Assembly (NCBI GenBank): GCA_002717625.1
Contig: PBEF01000002.1
Span: forward strand, 3,338-67,337
DNA: 64,000 nt
Reading direction: 5' to 3'
DNA from: Fidelibacterota bacterium
GTDB taxonomy: Bacteria; Fidelibacterota; Marinisomatia; SCGC-AAA003-L08; D37C17
A model generated the notes under the pieces. That model made no database searches. It was given only the letters and a program-made list of their open reading frames with translations, and was not told where the DNA came from. The position numbers were made by a program, and so were the translations under genes. Positions within the stretch are counted from its first letter, which is position 1, and each line of letters opens with the position of its first letter. This document shows positions 1 through 8,068 of this stretch, piece after piece.

Positions 1-1
1 A

Positions 2-463
2 GCACCATATGATATAGGAGATCAATTGAGCTGTGAAGATATTCAGACTGAGTTTGACATTTGCTTCCCTTCTGATTGTGGTTCTATTAAATTAGCTGAT
101 TTTGAAGATAAGATTATATTTATTGTTTATGAGGAAGATTGGTGAGGCTTTTGTTATGATGATATTCCTCAGTTAGAGGAAGATATTATTCTGAATTATT
201 TAGATAATCCGAATATTGCAATTATTAATTTTTTATCTGATGGTCCTGGTGGGCGTAGTTGTGATATGTGGGGTAATAATGGAGATGATAGAGTTCCTAT
301 CATTGTAAATGATTATAATGAAAATCATACATTTGGTAATTGGTTTAATATTACTTATTCTTCTCCTTGGTATTTAATATTAGATGAAAACTTTATTTAT
401 CAGTTTAGAACACAAAGTGAACCAGAAGCAAAAGCTTTTTTAGAGGAAATGTTAACAGATTAA
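2..463 (+). CDS. Secreted thioredoxin-fold selenoprotein (5' partial, in-frame TGA = Sec)
   Basis: The reading frame is open from the window edge to TAA at 461-463 except for one TGA at 143-145. That TGA sits in the context D-W-TGA-G-F-C-Y, which is the thioredoxin WCGPC site with its first Cys replaced. Read through, the fragment is 153 residues: Sec48, Cys51, a further Cys87 in an S-C-D-x-W motif, and a cis-Pro-like SSPW site (Pro122) before a beta strand. It parallels the gene at 1817-3352 (PYDIGD against AYNVGE near the mature N-terminus, then WUGxCY, SCxxW, cis-Pro). Only the signal peptide and start therefore seem to be missing. There is no dockerin or sorting domain, so it is a stand-alone redox domain, probably extracytoplasmic. 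The reaction is unknown; a thiol-disulfide or peroxide reaction is inferred from the fold. A conventional annotation would wrongly start at 266. Confidence 0.82.
143..145 (+). other. Selenocysteine codon (recoded TGA) in UxxC motif
   Basis: This in-frame TGA replaces the first active-site Cys of a thioredoxin-like W-x-G-F-C motif. The paralogue at 2045-2047 has TGA at the homologous codon. Normal TGA stops elsewhere in the window argue against a genome-wide reassignment. Confidence 0.8.
162..186 (+). promoter_or_regulatory. Candidate bacterial SECIS hairpin
   Basis: TTCCTC (165-170) pairs perfectly with GAGGAA (176-181) around the loop AGTTA (171-175), which holds the GU expected in a bacterial SECIS apical loop. 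ATA (162-164) can extend the stem to 184-186 past a two-base bulge. The loop starts 25 bases after the TGA, inside the usual bacterial range and almost the same as in the second gene. It would bind SelB to direct Sec-tRNA insertion. Confidence 0.75.
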
Positions 464-493
464 TTTTAGAAGTTATTTAAACTAGGAGATAAA

Positions 494-1537
494 ATGAAAA
501 AAATATTTATGTTATTAGTAACACAGTCATTTGTATTATATGCTACTGAATGGCAAATTAATGCTGGTAATTTTTATTATAGCCCTTCTTTATTAGAAAT
601 AAATGCAGGAGATACTGTGGAGTGGATTAATGATGGAGGGTTCCATGATGTTAATGGAAATTATAGTACTTTTACTAATGAACTTTATGATAATCCTGAA
701 AATTTCTATGTAGGACCTCCAACTAATTCAAGTGTTATAGGTAGCTATACATTTAATGTGCCTGGTACTTATAATTATGATTGTTCTGTTGGTAGTCATG
801 CAGCAAATGGAATGGTTGGAGTGATTATTGTAATAGATTCTTCATCTGATATATCAGGTTGTATGGATCCAAATGCTATTACGTGTGATGATGAGATTGA
901 TCCATTATATTTTCCTGAGTGCAATACCTGTTCTGATGATAATCCATGTGAAAATTATTATAACTCTGATGCTACTATAGATAATGGTTTATGTATGTAT
1001 AATGATGTTCCTGATTCTGATGAAGTTACTATTACTTTAGAAAATGATGGTTTGATGATTGATTGGAGTGATTTTAGTCCTCCCGTTTCTGTTGATCAAT
1101 ATGTTTTGATGAGATGTGCTGATATTGATGGAGACAATGATAACGATGGAGAGTTTGAGTATGAAATGTGTGTAATGATTATTCCTCCTATGCCTTTATA
1201 TGAAGAAATGGATTTTATAGATGATTTTTCAGATACCGATGAATATGGTTTAGATGATATAGCAGCCATTAAGTATACATTGTCAATTGGATATCCAAAT
1301 AATAATTATTGGGGATCAGCTTTTGGTAATTATTATTATGAGCCAACTGAAGATGATGTCTTATTAGGTGATTTGAATTTCGATGGAATTATAAATGTTA
1401 TTGATGTTGTATCGATGGTTAATGGTATTCTTAGTGGTAATTTTGATTCTGAACAATTAGCTGTGGCTGATATGAATTCAGATGGAATTGTTAATGTTAT
1501 TGATATAGTCTCTTTAGTTAATTTTATTCTAGGATAG
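494..1537 (+). CDS. Secreted cupredoxin (type 1 copper) domain protein with C-terminal dockerin
   Basis: This 347-residue protein has a signal peptide (about 1-17) and a plastocyanin/azurin-like cupredoxin domain (about 18-113). The type 1 copper ligands are visible as His51 (FHDVNG), Cys97, His102 and Met107 (YDCSVGSH...GM). A short GCMDPNA Cys-rich repeat follows (about 121-168), then a beta-rich stretch of unknown type, then a dockerin-like pair of calcium loops (about 293-347; GDLNFDG and ADMNSDG, each followed by I-x-N-V-I-D). Cupredoxins transfer single electrons; the partner is unknown. The gene has a good Shine-Dalgarno (AGGAG) and starts 30 bases after the upstream selenoprotein. The context suggests an extracellular redox function together with the two Trx-like selenoproteins. 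Confidence 0.85.
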   Translation: MKKIFMLLVTQSFVLYATEWQINAGNFYYSPSLLEINAGDTVEWINDGGFHDVNGNYSTFTNELYDNPENFYVGPPTNSSVIGSYTFNVPGTYNYDCSVGSHAANGMVGVIIVIDSSSDISGCMDPNAITCDDEIDPLYFPECNTCSDDNPCENYYNSDATIDNGLCMYNDVPDSDEVTITLENDGLMIDWSDFSPPVSVDQYVLMRCADIDGDNDNDGEFEYEMCVMIIPPMPLYEEMDFIDDFSDTDEYGLDDIAAIKYTLSIGYPNNNYWGSAFGNYYYEPTEDDVLLGDLNFDGIINVIDVVSMVNGILSGNFDSEQLAVADMNSDGIVNVIDIVSLVNFILG

Positions 1538-1609
1538 AATTTAATAGTTATTTGTAGAGAGATATATTATTTTATGGTATATAATTTTTTAATAAAGGGG
1601 TAAGTAAAA

Positions 1610-1795
1610 ATGAAATGTGATATGGATATGAGTTGTAAAGATAAGATAGATTTAGTTTTAAAATTAGTTTTTGTAGGTGTTTTTACATGGGGAGTAATGA
1701 GTCTTGTGTGTTGTATGAAGTCTTGTGATACATCATCATCTTGTTGTAAAAATCAAACAACTGAAGCAGTAAAACCTTGCAGTTCAAAAAAATAA
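1610..1795 (+). CDS. Small cysteine-rich single-span membrane protein
   Basis: The product has 61 residues and I do not recognise the family. A hydrophobic segment (about 13-34) is flanked by a short charged N-terminus with Cys3 and Cys9 and by a hydrophilic tail with six more cysteines (34, 35, 39, 45, 46, 57) and a Lys-rich end. The start has a strong Shine-Dalgarno (AAAGGGG). The gene lies between the cupredoxin gene and the second selenoprotein gene, 21 bases upstream of the latter and apparently co-transcribed. Eight cysteines in 61 residues suggest metal binding or disulfide exchange, but that is inference only. Confidence 0.6.
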   Translation: MKCDMDMSCKDKIDLVLKLVFVGVFTWGVMSLVCCMKSCDTSSSCCKNQTTEAVKPCSSKK

Positions 1796-1816
1796 TTAAT
1801 TACAGGGGTAGTTATT

Positions 1817-3352
1817 ATGAAAAAAATATTATTATCATGTGTTGCGCTTAATTTTGTTTTTTGTGCATATAATGTTGGTGAAACAATTAGTTTGAGTGAT
1901 CAGCAATTAACACGAGAAGTTTGTTATAGTTCTGACTTAAATAGTGATTATGAAGTAGGTGATAGTTTTTCATTATACGATTTAAATGGTGCGTACAATG
2001 GAGGAACTTATCATGTTATGTTCTTTGATATGAGTGCTACTTGGTGAGGCCCTTGTTATACAAGCCAAACCGGTCCGGTTGGTTCTATTGACTACTATTT
2101 AGCTACATATCTAGATGATTATGAAACTTATGAAGACAACATAGCAACTTTTGCAGCATTAGCTGATCTTAATCAGCCTTATTCTTGTGAGGCGTGGGCA
2201 AGTCTTGCCCCTAATGGAGCAGGTGATATAGTCTCAGATGTGGGGTATGGAATGTTTAACTTATATAATAGCCAAAATGGCTTTCCTAGTTTTGCATTTG
2301 TTGATCATAATATGACTGTTTATCAAAAGAGTAATAGTGCTGGTACATATTCAACAAAACTTAGAATTCAAGAAATGCTTGATGCTTGTATCGCAGATGG
2401 ATTATGTGGATCTGTAGATATAGATAATGATGGTATTATAGATGGAGATAACTGCCCTAATGATTATAACCCTAATCAAGAAGATGGTGATAATGATGGA
2501 ATTGGTGATGCCTGTGATGATTGTCTTAATAATGTAGGTGATGTTAATGATGATATGACTATAGATATTTTAGATATCGTAACTACTGTTAATATTGTTT
2601 TAACTGGTGGTGTTAATTCTACAGATTTCACGGAGTGTCAAAAGACTGATGCAGATATGACAGGTGATGGAACTATTAATATTCTTGATGTTATTCAAAT
2701 CATTAATGCAGTTCTTGGTAATAATTTGAGTTTATCATTTGATTCATCTGTAAAATCAGAGTATGTTGAAATTGAAGCTACAAAGAAAAATGGAAATTTA
2801 TATTTAACTGTAGATTCAGAATATGCAGCAGGACTTCAAATAAATTTCAATGATTTTGTTTCTGATGTAAACTTAGTAGATAATAAAGGTTATTTAACTT
2901 TAGATAAAATTGATGGAAAGATTGATAGATGTGTTATTTATTCTCTTGAAAATAGAGAATTTGGTAATGATACTTTTACCATAGAAGTTGAAGGTGCAGC
3001 TAAATTAGATTGTAATAAAATTACGGCTGTAGCTGGAGATAGATTTGGAACAAATATGCAAGTTCGATTTACGGCTCCTGAAGTGCGTAATTTTGCAATT
3101 AATAGTTTGTATCCTAATCCATTTAATCCTATTACATCAATTGATTATAGTGTTGAAAAAGCAGGTGAATTACGTTTGTCTGTTTATAATATTTTAGGAC
3201 AAGAAGTTGCTGTTCTTTACAATGGATATCAAACTGAAGGAGAATCTTTTAGTGTACAATGGGATGCAGCATCATTTTCTTCTGGTGTTTATTTTGTGAA
3301 TATGGCAATGAATGGCCAGATTGAAACAATGAAAGCTGTAGTGGTTAAATAA
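1817..3352 (+). CDS. Secreted thioredoxin-like selenoprotein with TSP3 repeats, dockerin and T9SS-type sorting domain
   Basis: One reading frame runs from ATG 1817 (Shine-Dalgarno CAGGGG) to TAA 3350-3352, interrupted only by TGA at 2045-2047. Read as Sec, the product has 511 residues. It has a signal peptide (about 1-16), then a Trx-like domain with W76-U77-G78-P79-C80, Cys124 in S-C-E-A-W, and a cis-Pro-like FPSF (Pro157). Thrombospondin type 3-like D-rich calcium repeats follow (about 200-236; DNDG...DNCP), then a dockerin-like pair (about 240-301), a beta-rich spacer, and a C-terminal sorting domain starting at YPNPFNP (about 432-438). The layout predicts export and surface anchoring or release by a type IX-like route. 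A conventional caller would split it into a 76-residue and a 370-residue ORF; both parts are in the same frame. The substrate is unknown. Confidence 0.87.
2045..2047 (+). other. Selenocysteine codon (recoded TGA) in WUGPC motif
   Basis: TGA replaces the first Cys of the canonical thioredoxin WCGPC motif. The frame stays open for 434 further codons that encode recognisable domains, so this is neither a true stop nor a decayed gene. Confidence 0.86.
2065..2082 (+). promoter_or_regulatory. Candidate bacterial SECIS hairpin
   Basis: CCAA (2065-2068) pairs with TTGG (2079-2082). After a bulged A at 2069, CCG (2070-2072) pairs with CGG (2076-2078), leaving a GTC apical loop (2073-2075). GU in the loop, the bulge in the stem, and a distance of about 25 bases from the TGA fit a bacterial SECIS. 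They match the hairpin of the first selenoprotein gene in position although the sequences differ. Confidence 0.77.
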
Positions 3353-3376
3353 AAGTTTTTATTAATTAATTAGATT

Positions 3377-3412
3377 AAAAAGGGAGTATATATTTTATAT
3401 GCTCCCTTTTTT
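3377..3412 (+). terminator. Rho-independent terminator after the selenoprotein gene
   Basis: AAAAAGGGAG (3377-3386) pairs with CTCCCTTTTT (3402-3411). An inner ATAT/ATAT extension closes a short T-rich loop, and a T run follows. It ends the redox block and lies only six bases before the next start codon. Confidence 0.85.
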
Positions 3413-3417
3413 ATTAT

Positions 3418-4500
3418 ATGAAAAATAATTTCCAATATATAGTTGTAGGTGCAGGAATTGTTGGATTAGCTATATCTGAAATATTGAGTAGAAAGTCTAA
3501 TGGTAATATTTTAGTTATAGATAAAGAAAAAAAATTTGGTTTGCATACATCCAGTAGAAATAGTGAGGTTGTCCATTCAGGATTTTATTATCCCAAAGAT
3601 TCTTTAAAATCAAAACTCTGTGTAAAAGGTAATAAAATGATGTATGAATTTTGTGATAAGTATAATATTCCTTATAAAAAATGTGGTAAGTTGATAGTTG
3701 CAAATACTAAAGAAGAAATTTCTGTTTTAGATGATATTTTGTTATCATCATATAAAAATGGTGTTGAGGCTCAAATTATTTCAAAAAAAGATTCATTGAA
3801 AATTGAGCCAAATGTACGTTGCAAGAAGTCCTTATGGGTTCCATCAACAGGTATAGTTGATTCGCATTTAGTGATGTCTAAATTAGAGAATTTATCCTTA
3901 TCAAGAGATGTTTCCATATTATATAATTTAGAGTTAGATAGTATTCAAAAAATAGATAGTGGCTATAGCATTGATTTTGTTAATGATGATTCTATTATAA
4001 CAACAGATTGTATTATTAATTGTGCTGGTTTATGGGCTCATGAGATAGCAAATCAATTGCTTGAAAATAAATACGAAGTAGAGTATTATAAAGGAGATTA
4101 CTTTAAAACATCAGATATAAAAAACATCAACTCTCTTATTTATCCTGTCCCAAATAATTTATCATTAGGTATTCATGTTGTTATCAACTTAAATGGTGAA
4201 GTTTTATTTGGTCCTAATGTTTATAAGATTGATAGTGTGAGTTATCAGAATGATAGTAGATACAAAGAGACTTTTTTAAAAGAAGCAAATAAGCTTTTAG
4301 TAAATAATATAAAGGATATATATATTGATTATTCTGGAATACGTCCTAAAATAAAATATGATGGTAGACTGAATGATTTTATTATTAAAGAAGAAAAAAC
4401 ATTGAAGAATTTTTATAACCTAATAGGTATAGACTCCCCAGGATTAACATCTTCATTGGCAATTGCCGAATATGTATATGGCTTAATTCAGATTGATTGA
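3418..4500 (+). CDS. lhgO: FAD-dependent oxidoreductase, L-2-hydroxyglutarate oxidase family
   Basis: This 360-residue protein of the DAO superfamily begins with a Rossmann FAD motif (VVGAGIVGLA, about 9-18). The family signature TSSRNSEVVHSGFYY follows (about 45-59). In the family, these enzymes oxidise L-2-hydroxyglutarate to 2-oxoglutarate and pass electrons to the quinone pool; here the substrate is inferred from similarity. The protein is somewhat shorter than the E. coli enzyme. The start lies directly behind a strong terminator and has no Shine-Dalgarno, yet the FAD motif needs this start. The gene is convergent with the hydrolase gene at 4488-5309 and overlaps its end by 13 bases. Confidence 0.8.
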   Translation: MKNNFQYIVVGAGIVGLAISEILSRKSNGNILVIDKEKKFGLHTSSRNSEVVHSGFYYPKDSLKSKLCVKGNKMMYEFCDKYNIPYKKCGKLIVANTKEEISVLDDILLSSYKNGVEAQIISKKDSLKIEPNVRCKKSLWVPSTGIVDSHLVMSKLENLSLSRDVSILYNLELDSIQKIDSGYSIDFVNDDSIITTDCIINCAGLWAHEIANQLLENKYEVEYYKGDYFKTSDIKNINSLIYPVPNNLSLGIHVVINLNGEVLFGPNVYKIDSVSYQNDSRYKETFLKEANKLLVNNIKDIYIDYSGIRPKIKYDGRLNDFIIKEEKTLKNFYNLIGIDSPGLTSSLAIAEYVYGLIQID

Positions 4501-5309
4501 TTATCTATGAAAGATTTTATTATTTTAGATGTCTTTTCAGGATATTCTAAAGGGAATAGATGAGATGAATTTTTAATTGTAGTGAATTTAATATTAGAAT
4601 TATTTTTTTCTATTTTGTTTTGTGAGGAGTTTAAAAATGCATTGGACTCTTCTGCTCTAATAATCAAACAAGGTATTTTAATATTTTTTATATTTTTCCA
4701 TATAAACATATCTGCAAGAAGTCCTGTTTTGTAAATTTGATACTCCCAAGCTTTAGAGTAGTTGATAAATAATTGTTTATTTTTTTCTGAAGTGATTGAT
4801 CTGATATAAATTTTAAGATTTTTATCATTGATTTTAGAAAATACATGCTTTTTTCTATAAGAATTGAAGATTTCAGTGTAATTGTCATATGACATTTTGC
4901 GTTTTAGTGTTGATTTTATCCATGGATGGAATTGATTTTGAAAGCCTGTTAAAAATGCAATTTTCCATAGATAAATAATTCTAGGTACAAATAATGTAGG
5001 ATCTAAAAGGATAATTTTTGAGAAATATTTAGGGTCTGAAATTGCTGTTCTTAATATAATGTTCCCTCCAATTGAATGTCCTATGCCGATATATTTTTTT
5101 TGAGTATCTAAAGTACTTTTAAAATCATTGTGAAATAAATTCCAGTCTTTTAGTTCTAGAGGATTCATATCTTTTTTCCATAGAGGTCTTAGTAGATATT
5201 TTTCTAAATTATTATTGGTTTCTATATCTTGAAACAGAGGTTTATAGCTATCAGGAGGAAACCCATTAGCATGGATAAATATAATATTAGGATTATTAGT
5301 TTTTAACAT
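4488..5309 (-). CDS. Alpha/beta-fold hydrolase
   Basis: This 273-residue cytoplasmic protein begins with the usual beta strand and oxyanion region (FIHANGFPPDSY). The nucleophile elbow is G-H-S79-I-G-G, and a late His (SSHLFPLEYPE, about 250) completes a plausible catalytic triad. The substrate cannot be told. The gene is transcribed alone on the minus strand and meets lhgO tail to tail. Its upstream side faces tRNA-Arg. Confidence 0.75.
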   Translation of the reverse strand: MLKTNNPNIIFIHANGFPPDSYKPLFQDIETNNNLEKYLLRPLWKKDMNPLELKDWNLFHNDFKSTLDTQKKYIGIGHSIGGNIILRTAISDPKYFSKIILLDPTLFVPRIIYLWKIAFLTGFQNQFHPWIKSTLKRKMSYDNYTEIFNSYRKKHVFSKINDKNLKIYIRSITSEKNKQLFINYSKAWEYQIYKTGLLADMFIWKNIKNIKIPCLIIRAEESNAFLNSSQNKIEKNNSNIKFTTIKNSSHLFPLEYPEKTSKIIKSFIDNQSI

Positions 5310-5364
5310 CCTATAATAATTTAATATTTATACTTAAATTTTAGTAATAATTAATTAGTATTTT

Positions 5365-5438
5365 GCACCCGTAGCTCAATTGGATAGAGCGCTTGACTAC
5401 GGATCAAGAGGTTGTGGGTTCAAATCCTACCGGGTGTA
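5365..5438 (+). tRNA. tRNA-Arg (anticodon ACG)
   Basis: A cloverleaf can be drawn. The acceptor arm is GCACCCG/CGGGTGT with A as discriminator, and the D arm is GCTC..GAGC. The anticodon stem CTTGA/TCAAG closes the loop CTACGGA (anticodon ACG). The T arm is TGTGG GTTCAAA TCCTA. CCA is not encoded. Confidence 0.95.
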
Positions 5439-5450
5439 CAAATATCTTGA

Positions 5451-5494
5451 TTGATAACTTATTTTGTTTTAATATAAACGTGCAATTCGTGCAA
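5451..5494 (+). promoter_or_regulatory. Possible sigma-70-type promoter with CGTGCAA direct repeats
   Basis: TTGATA (5451-5456) and TATAAA (5473-5478) are 16 bases apart and precede the five-gene run from 5523. Directly downstream are two CGTGCAA copies (5479-5485 and 5488-5494), nine bases apart start to start. A regulator could bind there. Assigned by eye. Confidence 0.4.
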
Positions 5495-5522
5495 ATTATA
5501 AATGATTTAAATTATTAAAATA

Positions 5523-5984
5523 ATGAAAGTATATAAATTAAGATTTGAACAGAATATCAATAAGCCTATTGAGGAAGTATTTTCTTTTTTTGCTAAGCCT
5601 GAAAATTTAGAATTAATTACACCTAAGAAATTGGATTTTAAAATTTTAACTCCAATTCCTATAAAAATGAAAGAAGGCCAGCTTATTGATTATACTATTA
5701 AGCTTTTTAAAAAAGAAATAAGATGGAGAACTTTAATTACTGAATATGAAAAACCAAAAAAATTTGTAGATCAGCAATTAAAAGGACCATATTCAATGTG
5801 GCATCATACTCATACTTTTAATGATTATGGTAATTATGTCCAGATGGTAGATGAAATTAGTTATTCCGTGCCATTTGGTATTATAGGCCAAATTGTAAAT
5901 TTTATATTTATTAAGCATGATTTATTAGATATTTTTGAATATAGAAAAAAAGTTATTGATAAATATTTTAAGGAGAAAAAATAA
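5523..5984 (+). CDS. SRPBCC (START-like/polyketide cyclase superfamily) protein
   Basis: The 153 residues span one SRPBCC ligand-binding fold. It begins with an F-x-x-x-I-N-K-P-I-E-E-V-F strand-helix motif and has a central G-P-Y-x-x-W-x-H-x-H-x-F stretch. That pattern is seen in the family often labelled 'cell division inhibitor-like'. Such proteins bind hydrophobic ligands and the exact role is unknown. The gene heads a tight run of small genes (four bases to the next) with a plausible promoter upstream. No clear Shine-Dalgarno is present. Confidence 0.75.
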   Translation: MKVYKLRFEQNINKPIEEVFSFFAKPENLELITPKKLDFKILTPIPIKMKEGQLIDYTIKLFKKEIRWRTLITEYEKPKKFVDQQLKGPYSMWHHTHTFNDYGNYVQMVDEISYSVPFGIIGQIVNFIFIKHDLLDIFEYRKKVIDKYFKEKK

Positions 5985-5987
5985 ACG

Positions 5988-6911
5988 ATGAAAGTAGCTG
6001 TTTTTGGAGGAACTGGGTTTGTAGGTAATTATATAATTTCAGAATTATTAAATAATGGTTATGAAATAAATACTTTAGTTCGCTCTGGAAGTGAACATAA
6101 ACTAGAGAGTGCCAGTGAGTGTAACATTGTAAATGGTAACATTGATGATATGGATGCTGTTGAAGAGGTTATCAAAAATTCTGATGTTATTATATATAAT
6201 ATTGGTGTAATCAGAGAATTTAAAAGTAAAGATATTACATTTGAAAAACTTCATTATGAAGGGGCAAAATCAACTATTGATTTAGCAAAAAAATATAATA
6301 TTAATAGATATTTAATGATGTCTGCTAATGGTACATGCCCTAATGGAACAGGATATCAGATTACAAAATATAAAGCAGAAGTTTATTTGAAAAATAATAT
6401 TCAAAATTGGACAATTATTAGCCCTTCGCTTATTTTTGGAGATTCTAATGGTAAAAAGGAGTTTTGTATTGAATTGAAAAAAAATATGCTTTCACTTCCA
6501 TTTCCTGCGCCAGCTTTCTTTCCAGGGATAAATTTTTTATCAGCAGGAAAATTTAAGATGAGTCCAATCCATGTTACAGATGTTGCTAAAATATTTGTTA
6601 AATCTATTGAAGATAGCTATGCATTTAAAAAATGCTTTAAACTAGGAGGTGATGATTATAATTGGAAGGAAATTATTAATATTATATCTTCTGCTTATGG
6701 TAAAAATAAGTTGATTGTGCCTGCACCTGCATTTGGAGTTAAAATGGTGGCACTGTTTCTAGACCGTTTTGAATGGTTTCCTATTTCTGTAGATCAAATT
6801 TCGATGCTTCTTGAGGGGAATGTATGTGATAGTAAATATCTATTTAATAAATATAATATTTCTCCCATTGAATTTAATAGTAAGCAGTTAACTTATTTAA
6901 ATAATGAATAA
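5988..6911 (+). CDS. NAD(P)-binding extended SDR, NDUFA9-like
   Basis: The 307-residue protein begins with a Rossmann GGTGFVG motif (about 8-14). Further atypical/extended SDR features follow, including a YQITKYKAE segment (Y-x-x-x-K) around 125-130 and a PSLIFGD strand. It resembles the complex I assembly NDUFA9-like and sugar epimerase families. The substrate is unknown. It sits between the SRPBCC gene and the DUF2878 gene and overlaps the latter by eight bases. The context suggests lipid, quinone or carotenoid-related chemistry, which is inference. Confidence 0.75.
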   Translation: MKVAVFGGTGFVGNYIISELLNNGYEINTLVRSGSEHKLESASECNIVNGNIDDMDAVEEVIKNSDVIIYNIGVIREFKSKDITFEKLHYEGAKSTIDLAKKYNINRYLMMSANGTCPNGTGYQITKYKAEVYLKNNIQNWTIISPSLIFGDSNGKKEFCIELKKNMLSLPFPAPAFFPGINFLSAGKFKMSPIHVTDVAKIFVKSIEDSYAFKKCFKLGGDDYNWKEIINIISSAYGKNKLIVPAPAFGVKMVALFLDRFEWFPISVDQISMLLEGNVCDSKYLFNKYNISPIEFNSKQLTYLNNE

Positions 6912-7431
6912 AATTATGTTTAGCATAGTAAATATGGTGATGTTCTATGTTTACTGGTATTTGTGCTTGCTGGGTCCATCTAAAGAAAATTATTATTTTG
7001 GTCCAATAATAGGTTTATTATATTTTTGTTTCCATTTCATTGTTGTAGATAAGAAGATAAATGATTTTAAAATATTTGTTCTATGTGGATTTTTAGGATT
7101 GTTTTTTGAATCTACTTTACATTATAGTGGCTTTATAATTTATAAAGGTATTTTAATAAATAATTTTAATATAATTCCTTTTTGGGTTCTTATTCTTTGG
7201 TTTGGTTTTGGATTAACTTTATTACATAGCTTTAAATGGCTATTGAAAAGAAATATATTATCATCAATTGTAGTAGCATTAATTACACCTTTAATTTATA
7301 TTTCAGCTCATAAAATTGGTTCTATTACCTTAGTTTATAGTTTGGCTTATAGCTATATTATTTTAGCTGTTTCATGGATTTTTATATTCTTTTTTATTAA
7401 TATAATAGTGAATAGATATGTACTTGATTAG
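6904..7431 (+). CDS. DUF2878-like polytopic membrane protein
   Basis: The 175 residues contain five to six hydrophobic segments with short loops. It resembles the DUF2878 family, from the W-Y and G-x-x-x-E-S-x-x-x-x-x-G pattern around residues 55-75 and the W-x-x-x-L-W-x-x-F-x-x-T-L-x-H-S segment near 100. Members of the family are often encoded beside SDR, cyclopropane synthase or photolyase-type genes, but none has a settled biochemical role. It is translationally coupled to both neighbours by overlaps of 8 and 14 bases. Confidence 0.6.
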   Translation: MNKIMFSIVNMVMFYVYWYLCLLGPSKENYYFGPIIGLLYFCFHFIVVDKKINDFKIFVLCGFLGLFFESTLHYSGFIIYKGILINNFNIIPFWVLILWFGFGLTLLHSFKWLLKRNILSSIVVALITPLIYISAHKIGSITLVYSLAYSYIILAVSWIFIFFFINIIVNRYVLD

Positions 7432-8059
7432 TATTATTTTTTATTTTTTTAGTTTTTTATTTTGTATCCCAAATAATGAAGTCTTAACTCATATGTATAA
7501 AGACATGCCATGGGTTTTTTATGATAGACATGATGATGTTAGTGTTTATATGTATGATAACCCTAACCTTCGTATTGTAAAAGTAGAAAAAGTTTTAGCT
7601 CCTAACTTATCTAAAGATGAAATATTCAGTACAATACTTAATGTCAAGAATTATAACAATGTGCTTACAGATAGAAATTTATATTCTGAATTTGTTACAG
7701 TTGAATCTGATACTGTTTATGGATATCAAAAAACAAAAAATTATATCCCTTTTGTAAGGAATAGACATTTAATTTTTAAGCTTTATAGGATAGGTGATAA
7801 TAAAATGGAATGGGTTATAATAGATAAGGATAGCAAATTGTATGATCAATTTAAGCATAGAAGAATTAAAGAGCTTAGAACAGGTGCTGGTAGATGGGAA
7901 TTTTTAGAGGGAGATGATACTAATTTATTGATTCATTATTTATATATTAATCCTGATATGAATATCCCTGGTTTTGTTTTGAATAGCGTAATGAGGAATA
8001 GTGCAGAATCTGTTATGGAAGATGTCTTAAATTATATCATTAAAAATAATAAGAAATAG
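7418..8059 (+). CDS. Exported START/SRPBCC-domain protein
   Basis: The 213-residue protein has an N-terminal hydrophobic signal (about 1-16; ...SFLFCIPN) and then a START-like lipid-binding domain. An IFSTILNVKNYNN segment and a repeated strand/turn pattern end in a long C-terminal helix (SVMEDVLNYI). It is the second SRPBCC-type protein in this operon, but this one looks exported. The lipid ligand is unknown. Confidence 0.65.
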   Translation: MYLISIIFYFFSFLFCIPNNEVLTHMYKDMPWVFYDRHDDVSVYMYDNPNLRIVKVEKVLAPNLSKDEIFSTILNVKNYNNVLTDRNLYSEFVTVESDTVYGYQKTKNYIPFVRNRHLIFKLYRIGDNKMEWVIIDKDSKLYDQFKHRRIKELRTGAGRWEFLEGDDTNLLIHYLYINPDMNIPGFVLNSVMRNSAESVMEDVLNYIIKNNKK

Positions 8060-8068
8060 GAGTTTTTT

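Noticed and set aside
143-2047. Genome-wide reassignment of TGA (to Trp or Gly) as the reason for the in-frame TGAs
   Set aside because: Several intact genes end in TGA at the expected length (lhgO, rsmE, hutH), and Trp is encoded by TGG throughout.
2045-2240. Pseudogene or sequencing error splitting the gene at 1817-3352
   Set aside because: The frame is kept across the TGA, and the homologous gene at 2-463 has TGA at the same motif position followed by a similar hairpin.
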